A DNA stretch of 64,000 nucleotides from Billgrantia pellis. GTDB lineage: Bacteria > Pseudomonadota > Gammaproteobacteria > Pseudomonadales > Halomonadaceae. This document shows positions 53,473 to 63,049 of the stretch, piece by piece; positions within the stretch are counted from its first letter, which is position 1; each line of letters begins with the position of its first letter. Location: the NCBI RefSeq assembly GCF_008297955.1, contig NZ_VTPY01000004.1:434001-498000 (forward strand). Reading direction: 5' to 3'. The notes under the pieces are model-generated. The model was not told where the DNA came from. It ran no database searches and saw only the letters and a program-made list of their open reading frames with translations. The position numbers were made by a program, and so were the translations under genes.

Positions 53473-53739
53473 ATGTTAGGTGGCATCAGTATCTGGCAGC
53501 TGCTGATCGTACTCGGCATCATCATCCTGATCTTCGGCACAAAGAAGCTACGCAATGTCGGCTCCGATCTGGGCGGTGCGGTCAAGGGTTTCAAGCAGGC
53601 CGTCAACGAGGAAGACAAGAACGAGAAGGACAAGCCGCAGGCCAAGGTGGCCCACGAGGAGCCGCCCAACACCTATGACGTTCGCGCCGAGGAGAAGAAG
53701 ACGGTGGACGAGGTCGAGGAACGGGAAGAGCGCAAGTAA
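53473..53739 (+). CDS. tatA: Sec-independent translocase subunit TatA
   Basis: 88 residues. Helix [26 protein letters not shown], then an amphipathic helix with FKQAV and an acidic/basic tail. Forms the twin-arginine pore. ATG 53473 has GAGG 6 nt upstream. Confidence 0.96.
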   Translation: MLGGISIWQLLIVLGIIILIFGTKKLRNVGSDLGGAVKGFKQAVNEEDKNEKDKPQAKVAHEEPPNTYDVRAEEKKTVDEVEEREERK

Positions 53740-53745
53740 GCCTTC

Positions 53746-54189
53746 ATGTTCGATATCGGCTTCCTGGAACTGTTGATCATCGGGATCGTGGGTCTGCTCG
53801 TGCTCGGCCCGGAGCGCCTGCCCAAGGCGGCGCGTACCGTGGGCCTCTGGGTCGGCAAGATCAAGCGCACCGTGGCGGGCATGCAGCGCGAGATCAATGC
53901 CCAGCTGGAGGCGGAAGAGCTGCGCCAGAAGCTCAAGGAGCAGCAGACCAAGCTCGACGAGAGCCTCAACAAGGCCAAACGCGACGTTGAGAGCATCGCC
54001 GAGCCGAGCCCGTCATCGCGACAGGGCGAAGGCGATGACGCCAAGGGGGACGAGGCCAACGCATCATCGTCTTCTCCCCGGGCTTCCGCGCGCCTCGACG
54101 ACGCCCTGATCAACGCCCGGGAGAGCAGCCATAGGACTGCCGCCCCCCCAACCTCTCCTGACGACGACAGGGACGCCGCTTCCCGATGA
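53746..54189 (+). CDS. tatB: Sec-independent translocase subunit TatB
   Basis: 147 residues. FDIGFLELLIIGIVGLLVLGPERLPKAARTVG, then a long amphipathic helix (about 25-80) and a Ser-rich tail. Receives the substrate with TatC. 6 nt after tatA. Confidence 0.95.
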   Translation: MFDIGFLELLIIGIVGLLVLGPERLPKAARTVGLWVGKIKRTVAGMQREINAQLEAEELRQKLKEQQTKLDESLNKAKRDVESIAEPSPSSRQGEGDDAKGDEANASSSSPRASARLDDALINARESSHRTAAPPTSPDDDRDAASR

Positions 54190-54971
54190 GCGACTCCGAC
54201 GACAAGCAGGAACTTGGCCAGGCTCCCCTGATCGAGCACCTGATCGAGCTGCGTTCGCGACTGCTGAGAGCCGTGGTGGCGATCTTCGTGATCTTCCTTG
54301 GGCTCTATCCCTTCGCCAACGAAATCTACACCTTCGTGGCCCAGCCGCTGATGGGAATGCTGCCGGAAGGCTCGCAGATGATCGCCACCGAGGTCGCTTC
54401 GCCGTTCCTGGCCCCTTTCAAGCTGACGCTGGTGGTGGCGGTATTTCTTGCCATTCCCTATGTGTTGCACCAGGCTTGGGCCTTCGTGGCACCGGGGCTG
54501 TACGAGAACGAGAAAGCGTTGGCCCTGCCGCTGCTGGCTTCGAGCATCGGGCTGTTCTATGCCGGCACTGCCTTCGCCTATTACGTCGTCTTTCCGCTGC
54601 TGTTCGAGTTCTTCACCCAGACCGGGCCGGAGAACGTGGCGGTAATGACCGATATCAACCAGTACCTCAACTTCGTTCTCAAGCTGTTCTTCGCCTTCGG
54701 CGTGGCCTTCGAGATCCCCATCGCCACCTTTCTGTTGATTGCCTCCGGGGCCACCACGGTGGAGAGCCTGTCGAAAAAGCGGCCCTACATCATCCTCGGC
54801 TGCTTCGTGATCGGCATGCTGCTAACCCCGCCCGACGTGATCTCGCAGAGCCTGCTGGCGATCCCCATGTACCTGCTCTACGAAGTGGGCATCCTCTTCG
54901 GTCGCCTGGTGCGGCGACGGCGACGCAAGGCTTCCCTGCCGGAGCGGACGGGCGAACGGGACGACGCCTGA
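54186..54971 (+). CDS. tatC: Sec-independent translocase subunit TatC
   Basis: 261 residues, six membrane helices. Opens with PLIEHLIELRSRLLRA and carries FFAFGVAFEIPI. Reads the RR signal of folded exports. Overlaps tatB by 4 nt; a hairpin follows. Confidence 0.97.
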   Translation: MSDSDDKQELGQAPLIEHLIELRSRLLRAVVAIFVIFLGLYPFANEIYTFVAQPLMGMLPEGSQMIATEVASPFLAPFKLTLVVAVFLAIPYVLHQAWAFVAPGLYENEKALALPLLASSIGLFYAGTAFAYYVVFPLLFEFFTQTGPENVAVMTDINQYLNFVLKLFFAFGVAFEIPIATFLLIASGATTVESLSKKRPYIILGCFVIGMLLTPPDVISQSLLAIPMYLLYEVGILFGRLVRRRRRKASLPERTGERDDA

Positions 54972-54998
54972 CGATTCACGCCCCTCGCTGCCAGGCAA

Positions 54999-55026
54999 GC
55001 GCCCCGCTCGTTGCCGAACGGGGCGC
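54999..55026. terminator. bidirectional terminator between tatC and elbB
   Basis: 8-bp stem GCGCCCCG / CGGGGCGC with a 12-nt loop, between convergent genes. Confidence 0.6.
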
Positions 55027-55046
55027 GCTGACGATGGCGAGTCGGT

Positions 55047-55709
55047 TTACAGGTCCATCAGCTCGTCGATACGGTCGACCAGCTTGAAGATACCGGCGGC
55101 GGCTTCGCTGATGCGGGTGGCCAGCATATAAGCTGGCGTGGTGACCACGCGATTCTCGAAATCGACCACGATCTCCTCGACGCCACAGCTGCGATGAAGA
55201 CCGCCCATCGAGCTGATCGCCCCCGACACGCTCGGGTCATGTCCCACGGTCACGGCGATACCCGGCCCCAATAGCTTGGGCACCAGGGCCGGTGCAATGC
55301 ACATCAGGCCGACCGGCTTGCGCGCCTCGTGAAACGGCGCCAGCGCCTCCACCAACGACTCGAGCGGCTCCATGTCGCTGCCGGCTTCGGCAAGGTTCGA
55401 CAGGTTCTTGGCCGCTCCGAATCCGCCCGGCAGGATCACGGCGTCGAACGCCTCGGCGTCGAGCTCGTCGAGCGCCGTGATGTCGCCCCGCGCCAGCCGC
55501 GCGGATTCCGTCAGCACGTTACGTGCCTCCCCTTCCACTACCTCGCCGCTGCGGTGATCGATGACATGATGCTGCGCGATGTCCGGCGCAAAGCAGCGAT
55601 AGCTGATGCCCAACTGATCCAGCCGCAGCAGGGTCAGGGTGGTCTCGTAGATCTCCGAACCATCCTGAACGCCGCAGCCCGACAGAATGACCGCCACCTG
55701 TTTGCTCAT
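55047..55709 (-). CDS. elbB: isoprenoid biosynthesis glyoxalase ElbB
   Basis: 220 residues, DJ-1/PfpI-like: ILSGCGVQDGSEIYETTL at the N-terminus, DAVILPGGFGAAKNLSNLA in the middle, and GLMCIAPALVPKL with the active cysteine. ATG 55709 begins the conserved part. Divergent from hemB. Confidence 0.92.
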   Translation of the reverse strand: MSKQVAVILSGCGVQDGSEIYETTLTLLRLDQLGISYRCFAPDIAQHHVIDHRSGEVVEGEARNVLTESARLARGDITALDELDAEAFDAVILPGGFGAAKNLSNLAEAGSDMEPLESLVEALAPFHEARKPVGLMCIAPALVPKLLGPGIAVTVGHDPSVSGAISSMGGLHRSCGVEEIVVDFENRVVTTPAYMLATRISEAAAGIFKLVDRIDELMDL

Positions 55710-55927
55710 GCTTTTCTCCTTGTCGTCAGGCGCCTCGAACGAAGGGTCTGCCTCGAATCCTGAAGTCCACACTTTAGAGAGTCGCGCCGGGTGCGACAAG
55801 GCGCAGCTTTTCGCCCCGAACCGCGCTGATATACTCGATGGCACAGACGGAAGTTTCTGTCATCGAACCGTCATCCATACCGGGCACACTGTCGCGAGCG
55901 GCGAACGTGGCCCCATCGTCGGAGTAG

Positions 55928-56941
<1,014 letters not shown>

Positions 56942-56998
56942 CGGCAGCGGTCCGGACGCGTGTCGGCGGGAGCTGTCGTTTAAGCCAAGAGAGACACC

Positions 56999-59203
56999 AT
57001 GGCAGACGTGCCCACGCCCACAGACCCGTTTCAATCCGGGGCCGCCACGCCACCCGGCGAGGCCGTTGAACCCAACTCGCCGCGCCTCAATCAGACCCGT
57101 GCCGGCGTCAAGCCCAAGGCCCTTCCCGACCTTGACGCCGACCTGAGCGATCCTCGTCTCTATTTCAACCGCGAGCTGTCGCATTTGCAGTTCAATGTCC
57201 GCGTGCTCGAACAGGCCCTCGACGAGGCGCACCCGTTGCTCAATCGGTTGATGTTCCTGCTGATCTTCTCGTCCAACATGGACGAATTCTTCGAGATTCG
57301 CGTCGCCGGCCTGAAACATCAGATCGCGCTGGGCGACCTTTCCACCGGACCCGATGGCCGCTCGCCACGGGCGCTGCTCGCCGAGATTTCCCAGGTTGCC
57401 CACGAGCAGGTGGCACGCCAGTACCAAATTCTCAATGACGCCCTGATTCCTGCGCTGCATACCCAGGGGCTGCGGTTTCGCCGTCGCGACGACTGGACCG
57501 CTGCCCAGCGGGCCTGGATACAAGCGTTCTTCTCGTCGGAAATCATGCCGGTGATCAGTCCCATCGGACTGGACCCCTCCCACCCTTTTCCGCGTCTGGT
57601 CAACAAGAGCCTCAACTTCATCGTCGAACTGGAGGGCAAGGATGCCTTCGGTCGCCAGGGAGGACTCGCGATCCTGCCGGCGCCGCGTTCGCTGCCACGC
57701 GTCATCGCCCTGCCCTCCGAGCTGTGCGAGACGGGCTTCAGCGAGTACGTCTTCCTTTCGTCAATGATCCACGCGCATGCCGGTGAGGTATTCCCCGGCA
57801 TGACGGTGCGCGGCTGTTACCAGTTCCGCCTCACCCGCAATGCCGACCTCGCGGTGGATCCCGACGAGGTCTCCGATCTCGCCTCGGCGCTTCGCGGCGA
57901 ACTGCTGGCCCGGCGCTATGGCAGCGGCGTGCGCCTGGAGGTCGCCGATAACTGCCCCGACCGCCTGGCGGCCTTCCTGCTCAAGCAGTTCGAACTCGAC
58001 GAGGCCGATCTCTACCGAGTAGACGGACCGGTCAACCTGACACGCATGATCTCGGCACTTGGCGAGCTGGATCGTCCCGATCTGCAGTACCGTCCCTTCA
58101 GTCCGGGGTTGCCCAAGCTTCTGCGCAAGAAGGAGAGCTTGTTCGATGCCATCGCCGCGGGCGACATCCTTCTGCATCACCCCTTCCAGGCCTTTTCCCC
58201 GGTGGAAGACCTGCTGCACGAGGCGGCCCGTGACTCCAGCGTACTGGCGATCAAGCAGACCCTCTATCGCACCGGCGCCGACTCAGGCATCGTCAACGCG
58301 CTGGTCGAGGCGGCTTCTCACGGCAAGGAGGTCACGGTGGTGATCGAACTGCGTGCCCGCTTCGACGAAGCCGACAACCTGGCACTGGCTTCGCGCCTGC
58401 AGGAGGCCGGCGCCATCGTCATCTACGGCGTGATGGCCTACAAGACCCATGCCAAGATGATGCACATCGTGCGCCGCGAACGCGGTCGGCTGCGCCATTA
58501 CGCCCATCTGGGCACCGGCAACTATCATGCCCGTACCGCCAGGCTATACACCGACTACAGCCTGCTCACCGCCAATGCCTCACTGTGCGCCGATGTGCAC
58601 AAAGTCTTCCAGCAACTCTCGGGCATGGGCCGAGCTCAGCATATCGACAGGCTTCTGCATGCCCCCTTCACACTGCACGAGCGCCTGGTAGCGATGATCG
58701 AACGCGAGGCCGAACATGCCCGTCGCGGCCGCCGCGCCCAGCTGATCATCAAGTGCAACTCGCTGACCGAACCGAAACTGATCCAGGCCCTGTATCGGGC
58801 CTCCCAGGCCGGCGTCGAATGCGAACTCATCATTCGCGGCATGTGCTGCCTGCGCCCCGGCATGCCGGGAGTCTCGGAGAACATTCGCGTGCGTTCGATC
58901 ATCGGCCGCTTCCTCGAGCACACCCGCGTATTCCATTTCCATAACGACGGCAAATCGGAGACTTGGTGCTCCAGCGCCGATTTCATGGCTCGCAACATGT
59001 TTCACCGGGTCGAGACCGCTTTCCCGCTACTCGACCGCAAGCTCGCCGAGCGGGTGCGCAAGGACCTCGAGACCTACCTGGTGGACAACTGCCAGAGCTG
59101 GTTGCTGCAACCGGACGGCAGCTACCTCAAGCAGCAGCCCTGCGACAGCGCCGCGATCAGCGCACAGGAGACTCTGCTCTACGCCTACGCCGCCAAGGCC
59201 TGA
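56999..59203 (+). CDS. ppk: polyphosphate kinase 1
   Basis: 734 residues. N-terminal RFNRELSHLQFN-like segment, ATP-binding FSSNMDEFFEIRVAGL, and phospholipase-D-like C1/C2 domains with VYGVMAYKTHAKMM carrying the autophosphorylated histidine and HLGTGNYHARTARLYTD. Makes polyphosphate from ATP. Follows hemB, as in Pseudomonas. Confidence 0.96.
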   Translation: MADVPTPTDPFQSGAATPPGEAVEPNSPRLNQTRAGVKPKALPDLDADLSDPRLYFNRELSHLQFNVRVLEQALDEAHPLLNRLMFLLIFSSNMDEFFEIRVAGLKHQIALGDLSTGPDGRSPRALLAEISQVAHEQVARQYQILNDALIPALHTQGLRFRRRDDWTAAQRAWIQAFFSSEIMPVISPIGLDPSHPFPRLVNKSLNFIVELEGKDAFGRQGGLAILPAPRSLPRVIALPSELCETGFSEYVFLSSMIHAHAGEVFPGMTVRGCYQFRLTRNADLAVDPDEVSDLASALRGELLARRYGSGVRLEVADNCPDRLAAFLLKQFELDEADLYRVDGPVNLTRMISALGELDRPDLQYRPFSPGLPKLLRKKESLFDAIAAGDILLHHPFQAFSPVEDLLHEAARDSSVLAIKQTLYRTGADSGIVNALVEAASHGKEVTVVIELRARFDEADNLALASRLQEAGAIVIYGVMAYKTHAKMMHIVRRERGRLRHYAHLGTGNYHARTARLYTDYSLLTANASLCADVHKVFQQLSGMGRAQHIDRLLHAPFTLHERLVAMIEREAEHARRGRRAQLIIKCNSLTEPKLIQALYRASQAGVECELIIRGMCCLRPGMPGVSENIRVRSIIGRFLEHTRVFHFHNDGKSETWCSSADFMARNMFHRVETAFPLLDRKLAERVRKDLETYLVDNCQSWLLQPDGSYLKQQPCDSAAISAQETLLYAYAAKA

Positions 59204-59230
59204 GTCCGCTTGCGTAACCTTCTTCCTGGC

Positions 59231-59743
59231 TCAACGCTTGCGAAAGGCGTCAAGATCGTGGGGATCGAAGCCGTCGACCCGTTCGGGCAGTCCTTTCTCC
59301 TCGCGCTGTTGACGCAGCCGCAGCCGCTCGGCGAGCAGTTCGCCGTCATCGTCGAGGGTACGCCCGTTGAGTTCTGCAAGCTGGACCATGCCCTGGTGAT
59401 AGAAGGTGAGCAGGTGAAGCGCCACGTCATTACCCTGCTCCGCCTCTCGGCGCAGCGTGGCGAGATAGCCGCTCAATCGCGAGAGGTGGTGCTTGAGCTG
59501 CCAGACGTAGCGCATCTCGCGCATCCAGGGGCGTTCGCGCAGCACGGCGAAGATCATGCTGGTAGCGAACAACCCCAGTAGCACACCCAGCGCGTTGAGC
59601 CATAGGCTGGAGCCGAAGGTCGCGGTCAGCAACTGGGCGAACAGCACGCCGAAGACGATCAGCTGTGCGGCCATGACCACACTGATGATCCTGGCCTTGC
59701 GCCGGTAGGTCTCGGGATCGTGGTGCTCGAAGGCAAACGGCAT
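59231..59743 (-). CDS. DUF3087-like membrane protein
   Basis: 170 residues. MPFAFEHHDPETYRRKARII, two membrane helices (about 20-42 and 47-68), then a cytoplasmic helical tail. I recognise it as DUF3087-like, a gammaproteobacterial family without function. Convergent with ppk, 27 bp apart. Confidence 0.75.
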   Translation of the reverse strand: MPFAFEHHDPETYRRKARIISVVMAAQLIVFGVLFAQLLTATFGSSLWLNALGVLLGLFATSMIFAVLRERPWMREMRYVWQLKHHLSRLSGYLATLRREAEQGNDVALHLLTFYHQGMVQLAELNGRTLDDDGELLAERLRLRQQREEKGLPERVDGFDPHDLDAFRKR

Positions 59744-59823
59744 GGCAGGGCTCCTGTTACGGCGAGAATGCAGGGGGGATTATCCCGGCATCGTCCGCTC
59801 AGGTACAGTCGCCCTGCCGTGGC

Positions 59824-60879
59824 TCAACGCAACCGCTCCGCCGCTTCCTGCAGCAGCGCTGCGGTGCTGTCCCACCCCAGGCAAGGATCGGTCACCGACA
59901 CGCCATGGCGCAGCGCACCGGGTACCAGCGGCTGGCTACCCTCCTCCAGATGACTCTCTAGCATCAGCCCCATCAGCGACGACTCGCCCGCCGCGCGCTG
60001 CGCCACCACGTTACGCAGCACCTCGGCCTGGCGACGATGATCCTTGCAAGCGTTGGCGTGACTGCAGTCGACCATCAACCTCGCCGGTCGTCCAGCGGCT
60101 TTCAGGGCGGCGCTGGCCGCGCGTACCGAGGCACTGTCGTAATTGGGGCCATGGTGGCCGCCACGAAGCACCACATGGGCATTGGGGTTGCCCGAGGTTT
60201 CACGCATCACCGGCCGTCCCTTCTCGTCGAGGCCGAAGTGCTGGTGCGGGTGGGCCGCGGCCTGGATGGCGTCCACCGCGATGCGCACGTTGCCACTGGT
60301 GGCATTCTTGAAACCCACCGCGGCGTCGAGCCCACTGGCCAACTCGCGGTGCAGTTGCGATTCGGTGGTACGCGCGCCGATGGCGACCCAGGCCAGCAGG
60401 TCATCGAGGTAGGAAGCCAGCATCGGCTGCAGAAGCTCAGTGGCCACCGGCAAACCCAACGCCGCGATCTCGCGCATCAGCTGGCGGGAAAGGTGCAGGC
60501 CACGGCTCATGTCGCCGCGACCGTTCAGGTCGGGATCGTAGGCGAGTCCCTTCCACCCCACCGTGGTGCGCGGCTTCTCCACATAGACCCGCATGACCGG
60601 CAGCAGGCGATCCTCCACCTGAGGGGTGAGTTCGGCCAGGCGCCGGGCATAATCCAACGCCGCCCCGGGATCGTGTACGGAGCACGGCCCGACCACTACC
60701 AGCAGGCGGTCGTCTCGGCCGGCGACGATGTCGTGTACGGCTCGGCGCTGGACCCGCAGACGCTCGGTCAGCGGCGCCGTCAACGGCAGGCGTTGGCGCA
60801 GCTCATCGGGAGTCGGCAGGGCCATGTCGGTATGTCGGCGATCGGCCAAGCGTTCGGCAAGGGAAGCAGGGGCGTTCAT
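59824..60879 (-). CDS. aroF: 3-deoxy-7-phosphoheptulonate (DAHP) synthase, type I
   Basis: 351 residues. LLVVVGPCSVHDPGAALDYA, VYVEKPRTTVGWKGLAYDP and RLMVDCSHANACKDHRRQ are type I-alpha signatures. First step of aromatic biosynthesis. Which of Phe, Tyr or Trp inhibits it cannot be told, so the aroF symbol is nominal (could be aroG or aroH). The start overlaps a leader system: a leader ORF ends 6 nt before ATG 60879 and the GGAG lies inside that ORF. Confidence 0.94.
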   Translation of the reverse strand: MNAPASLAERLADRRHTDMALPTPDELRQRLPLTAPLTERLRVQRRAVHDIVAGRDDRLLVVVGPCSVHDPGAALDYARRLAELTPQVEDRLLPVMRVYVEKPRTTVGWKGLAYDPDLNGRGDMSRGLHLSRQLMREIAALGLPVATELLQPMLASYLDDLLAWVAIGARTTESQLHRELASGLDAAVGFKNATSGNVRIAVDAIQAAAHPHQHFGLDEKGRPVMRETSGNPNAHVVLRGGHHGPNYDSASVRAASAALKAAGRPARLMVDCSHANACKDHRRQAEVLRNVVAQRAAGESSLMGLMLESHLEEGSQPLVPGALRHGVSVTDPCLGWDSTAALLQEAAERLR

Positions 60880-60885
60880 GCAGTA

Positions 60886-61050
60886 TCAACTCCGTGAGAT
60901 CGGTAAACATCGCGTCGTCTTGCCACCAGACATCTCACGGTCGGAGGTGGCGCACTGGACCGACCGTGCGGCGCTAAATCGCCACCCATAGCCCCAGCCA
61001 TAATAGTCGTGACGGGCATAGGGGGCGAAAACGGCGCGACGTGCGATCAT
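60886..61050 (-). CDS. second aromatic-rich leader ORF upstream of DAHP synthase
   Basis: 54 codons from ATG 61050 (AGGAG upstream) to TGA 60886-60888. Residues 8-25 hold Phe, Tyr, Tyr-Tyr, Trp, Tyr, Trp, Phe (YYGWGYGWRF), eight aromatics in eighteen. Its RNA can form two exclusive 9-bp hairpins: 60968-60960 with 60944-60936, or 60940-60932 with 60900-60892. The latter includes the GGAG of the DAHP synthase gene. Looks like a sensor of charged tRNA or coupler of translation; direction of effect unresolved. Confidence 0.65.
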   Translation of the reverse strand: MIARRAVFAPYARHDYYGWGYGWRFSAARSVQCATSDREMSGGKTTRCLPISRS

Positions 61051-61102
61051 GGTGCGTCTCCTCTCGTTACGGTTCGGGGTCGCGTCGGTCGGCACCAACG
61101 CA

Positions 61103-61134
61103 AAACCCCCGGTCGGGTTGCCGACCGGGGGTTT
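61103..61134 (-). terminator. attenuator terminator of the DAHP synthase leader
   Basis: 14-bp perfect stem AAACCCCCGGTCGG / CCGACCGGGGGTTT with a 4-nt loop, followed on the minus strand by TTTTGCGTT. Inside it, 61114-61122 can instead pair 9 bp with 61141-61149, the antiterminator. Confidence 0.88.
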
Positions 61135-61182
61135 GGGGGAGGCAACCCGGTTAGGGTGTGCCTTCGCGGCGCTTGTCCTCGC

Positions 61183-61314
61183 TCAGGACTCGGCCGCCGG
61201 CACACCGGAGCTAAACCAATACCAGTACTGACCGACGAGGCCGACGCCACGCGCCGCCATCGCGCTTGGGACGCGGTGGCGGCGATTCTCGTGACGACTG
61301 TTGGTCGGTGTCAT
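61183..61314 (-). CDS. aromatic leader peptide of the DAHP synthase attenuator
   Basis: 43 codons, ATG 61314 with GGGAG 8 nt upstream, TGA at 61183-61185. Residues 28-36 are GQYWYWFSS: Tyr-Trp-Tyr-Trp-Phe in a row, so stalling is expected when charged Tyr, Trp or Phe tRNA is scarce. The stop lies about 50 nt before the terminator stem. The end of the ORF (61199-61206) pairs with 61155-61162 to form the protector hairpin. Confidence 0.8.
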   Translation of the reverse strand: MTPTNSRHENRRHRVPSAMAARGVGLVGQYWYWFSSGVPAAES

Positions 61315-61339
61315 GGCGATCTCCCGAGGTTCTGGCTTC

Positions 61340-61368
61340 ATCGTGCCGGATCGCGACAGGCTTGGCAA
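61340..61368 (-). promoter_or_regulatory. candidate promoter of the DAHP synthase leader
   Basis: Minus strand: TTGCCA (61363-61368), 17-nt spacer, CACGAT (61340-61345). Would start about 20 nt before leader ATG 61314. The -10 is weak. Confidence 0.35.
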
Positions 61369-61395
61369 GCGCCATGCCCGCCCCTCTTCCTAGGG

Positions 61396-61521
61396 TCAGC
61401 CGGTGAAGACCTGGACCCAGCCGATAGTCGCCGGCAGAGCGGCCATGCCCACCAGCACCACCAAACCCAGTACGACCGACAGCATGCCACTGTCGTCCTT
61501 GAAGTCATGGTCGTGTGCCAT
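61396..61521 (-). CDS. 41-residue single-helix membrane protein
   Basis: ATG 61521 with GAGGTGATCGAC before it, stop at 61396-61398. N-terminus MAHDHDFKDDSG is charged; residues 13-36 form one hydrophobic helix (MLSVVLGLVVLVGMAALPA). Unknown function. It lies 38 nt after folM and about 80 nt before the leader peptide ATG, on the same strand. Confidence 0.6.
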   Translation of the reverse strand: MAHDHDFKDDSGMLSVVLGLVVLVGMAALPATIGWVQVFTG

Positions 61522-61559
61522 GTCGATCACCTCGTTCACGTCAGGGGGGGAAGGCCATT

Positions 61560-62273
61560 CTAGCGAAGGTGACGACCTCCATCGACCGGCAATGTGATCC
61601 CGGTCACGTAGCGGTTGTCGAGCAGGTACCGCAGGCTTTGGTAGATCACGCCCGGTCCCGGCACCATTCCCATCGCCGATTTAGCCTTGGCCCTCTCGGC
61701 GTAGTGCGCGTCATCGCCCTGATTGAGCATGATCAGCGCGGGAGCAATCGCATTGACCTGGATCTCGGGAGCGAACATCGCCGCGAAGGAGAGCGTCAGG
61801 TTCTCGAGCCCGGCCTTGCTCGCAGCATAGGCGGCATGTCTTTTCGACCCCTTCCGCGCCACGTAATCGGTCATGTGCACGATGTCGCGCTGGGGCTCGC
61901 CGCAGGCTTCGAGCAGTTCACGACACTGCAGGTTGATCAGGTAGGGCGCCAGCATGTGCACGCGGAACAATCGCTCGAAATCGGCACCGGCGTCATCACC
62001 GAAGCTGTCGGGTGCCCAATCGCTGGCGTTGTGGACGATGGCCCGCAGTGACTTCGTTTCGCCCTTGAGGCGGGCAATGAAGTCGAGGATTCCCGCCTCG
62101 CTGGAGAAATCCGCCGGCAGGGTCACGATGCCCCGGCTGCGCATGGCCTCGAGCTCGGGTCGCTCGCGGCGGTAGCTGACGATGACCGGATGACCGTCGT
62201 CGACCAGCCGCTCGGCGCAGTGGCGCCCCAGGCGCCGGCCCCCCCCGGTGATCAGGATCGGTGCGGCGCTCAT
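61560..62273 (-). CDS. folM: dihydromonapterin reductase FolM (SDR)
   Basis: 237 residues. ITGGGRRLGRHCAERL NAD(P)-binding, VHNASDWAPDS, and YAASKAG with the catalytic Tyr-x3-Lys. Reduces dihydromonapterin and dihydrofolate. Overlaps the upstream flavin reductase by 4 nt. Confidence 0.88.
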   Translation of the reverse strand: MSAAPILITGGGRRLGRHCAERLVDDGHPVIVSYRRERPELEAMRSRGIVTLPADFSSEAGILDFIARLKGETKSLRAIVHNASDWAPDSFGDDAGADFERLFRVHMLAPYLINLQCRELLEACGEPQRDIVHMTDYVARKGSKRHAAYAASKAGLENLTLSFAAMFAPEIQVNAIAPALIMLNQGDDAHYAERAKAKSAMGMVPGPGVIYQSLRYLLDNRYVTGITLPVDGGRHLR

Positions 62274-63049
62274 CCCGCGCTTCCCCGTCGCAGCACGCCG
62301 GTGATGGGCACCAGAGGCTGGCGCGGCGCATAGGCAAAGACATCGGAAAAGACCCGCGATGATTCGAGACCCAGCGAAGCCAGGACGTCGACACAGGCGT
62401 AAACCATGCCCGGCGAGCCGGAAAGGTAGACGTCATGGCCGCTGACGTCGTCCAACGCCGCAGCCAGCGCCTGGTCGATGCGTCCCAGATGCCCCTGGAT
62501 GCGCTCACCGCTAACGGGGGTTTCCGGGGTCAATTCGGTCACCAGATGGAAGCGTACGCCGTCATGGCTCCCGGCCCACTCTCGCGGCAGGCTCTCGAGA
62601 TAGAGGTCGCGGCGCTCGCGAGCCGCCCACCAGAGGTCGATTTCACGCTCCGGCGCCTCGCGCAGCGACGCCTCGACGATCGCCTTCATCTGGGCGAAGC
62701 CGGTGCCGGCCGCGATCAGCAGCAGCGGTCGCCGGCTGGTTTCGTCCAGCACGCAGTCGCCGCCCGGCAGGCGCAAGGTGAGACGCTCGGCGATCTGCAT
62801 CAGCTCGCGCAATCGCGCGGAGTTCTCCCGCTCGGGCCAGTGCTGGATGTGCAGTTCCAAAGTGCCGTCGTCGGTATGAGCATTGGCGATGGAGAACGGC
62901 ACCCAGATGTCGTCGTCCAGCTTGAGTTCCAGGTACTGGCCCGGCGCGTGCGCCATGGCCTCGGGGCGACCCTCCAGGTATACCCGAAAGACATCGGGGG
63001 TCAGATCCTCCACCGCCGTGATCTGGCAGGTCAGGGTCCTTGGCGTCAT
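62270..63049 (-). CDS. fre: NAD(P)H-flavin reductase (Fre-like)
   Basis: 259 residues. FAD/FMN-binding PFSIAN after [12 protein letters not shown]-binding [20 protein letters not shown], and [17 protein letters not shown]. Family known to supply reduced flavin; with ubiD next door, a role in making FMNH2 for prenyl-FMN is plausible. Overlaps ubiD by 4 nt. Confidence 0.88.
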   Translation of the reverse strand: MTPRTLTCQITAVEDLTPDVFRVYLEGRPEAMAHAPGQYLELKLDDDIWVPFSIANAHTDDGTLELHIQHWPERENSARLRELMQIAERLTLRLPGGDCVLDETSRRPLLLIAAGTGFAQMKAIVEASLREAPEREIDLWWAARERRDLYLESLPREWAGSHDGVRFHLVTELTPETPVSGERIQGHLGRIDQALAAALDDVSGHDVYLSGSPGMVYACVDVLASLGLESSRVFSDVFAYAPRQPLVPITGVLRRGSAG

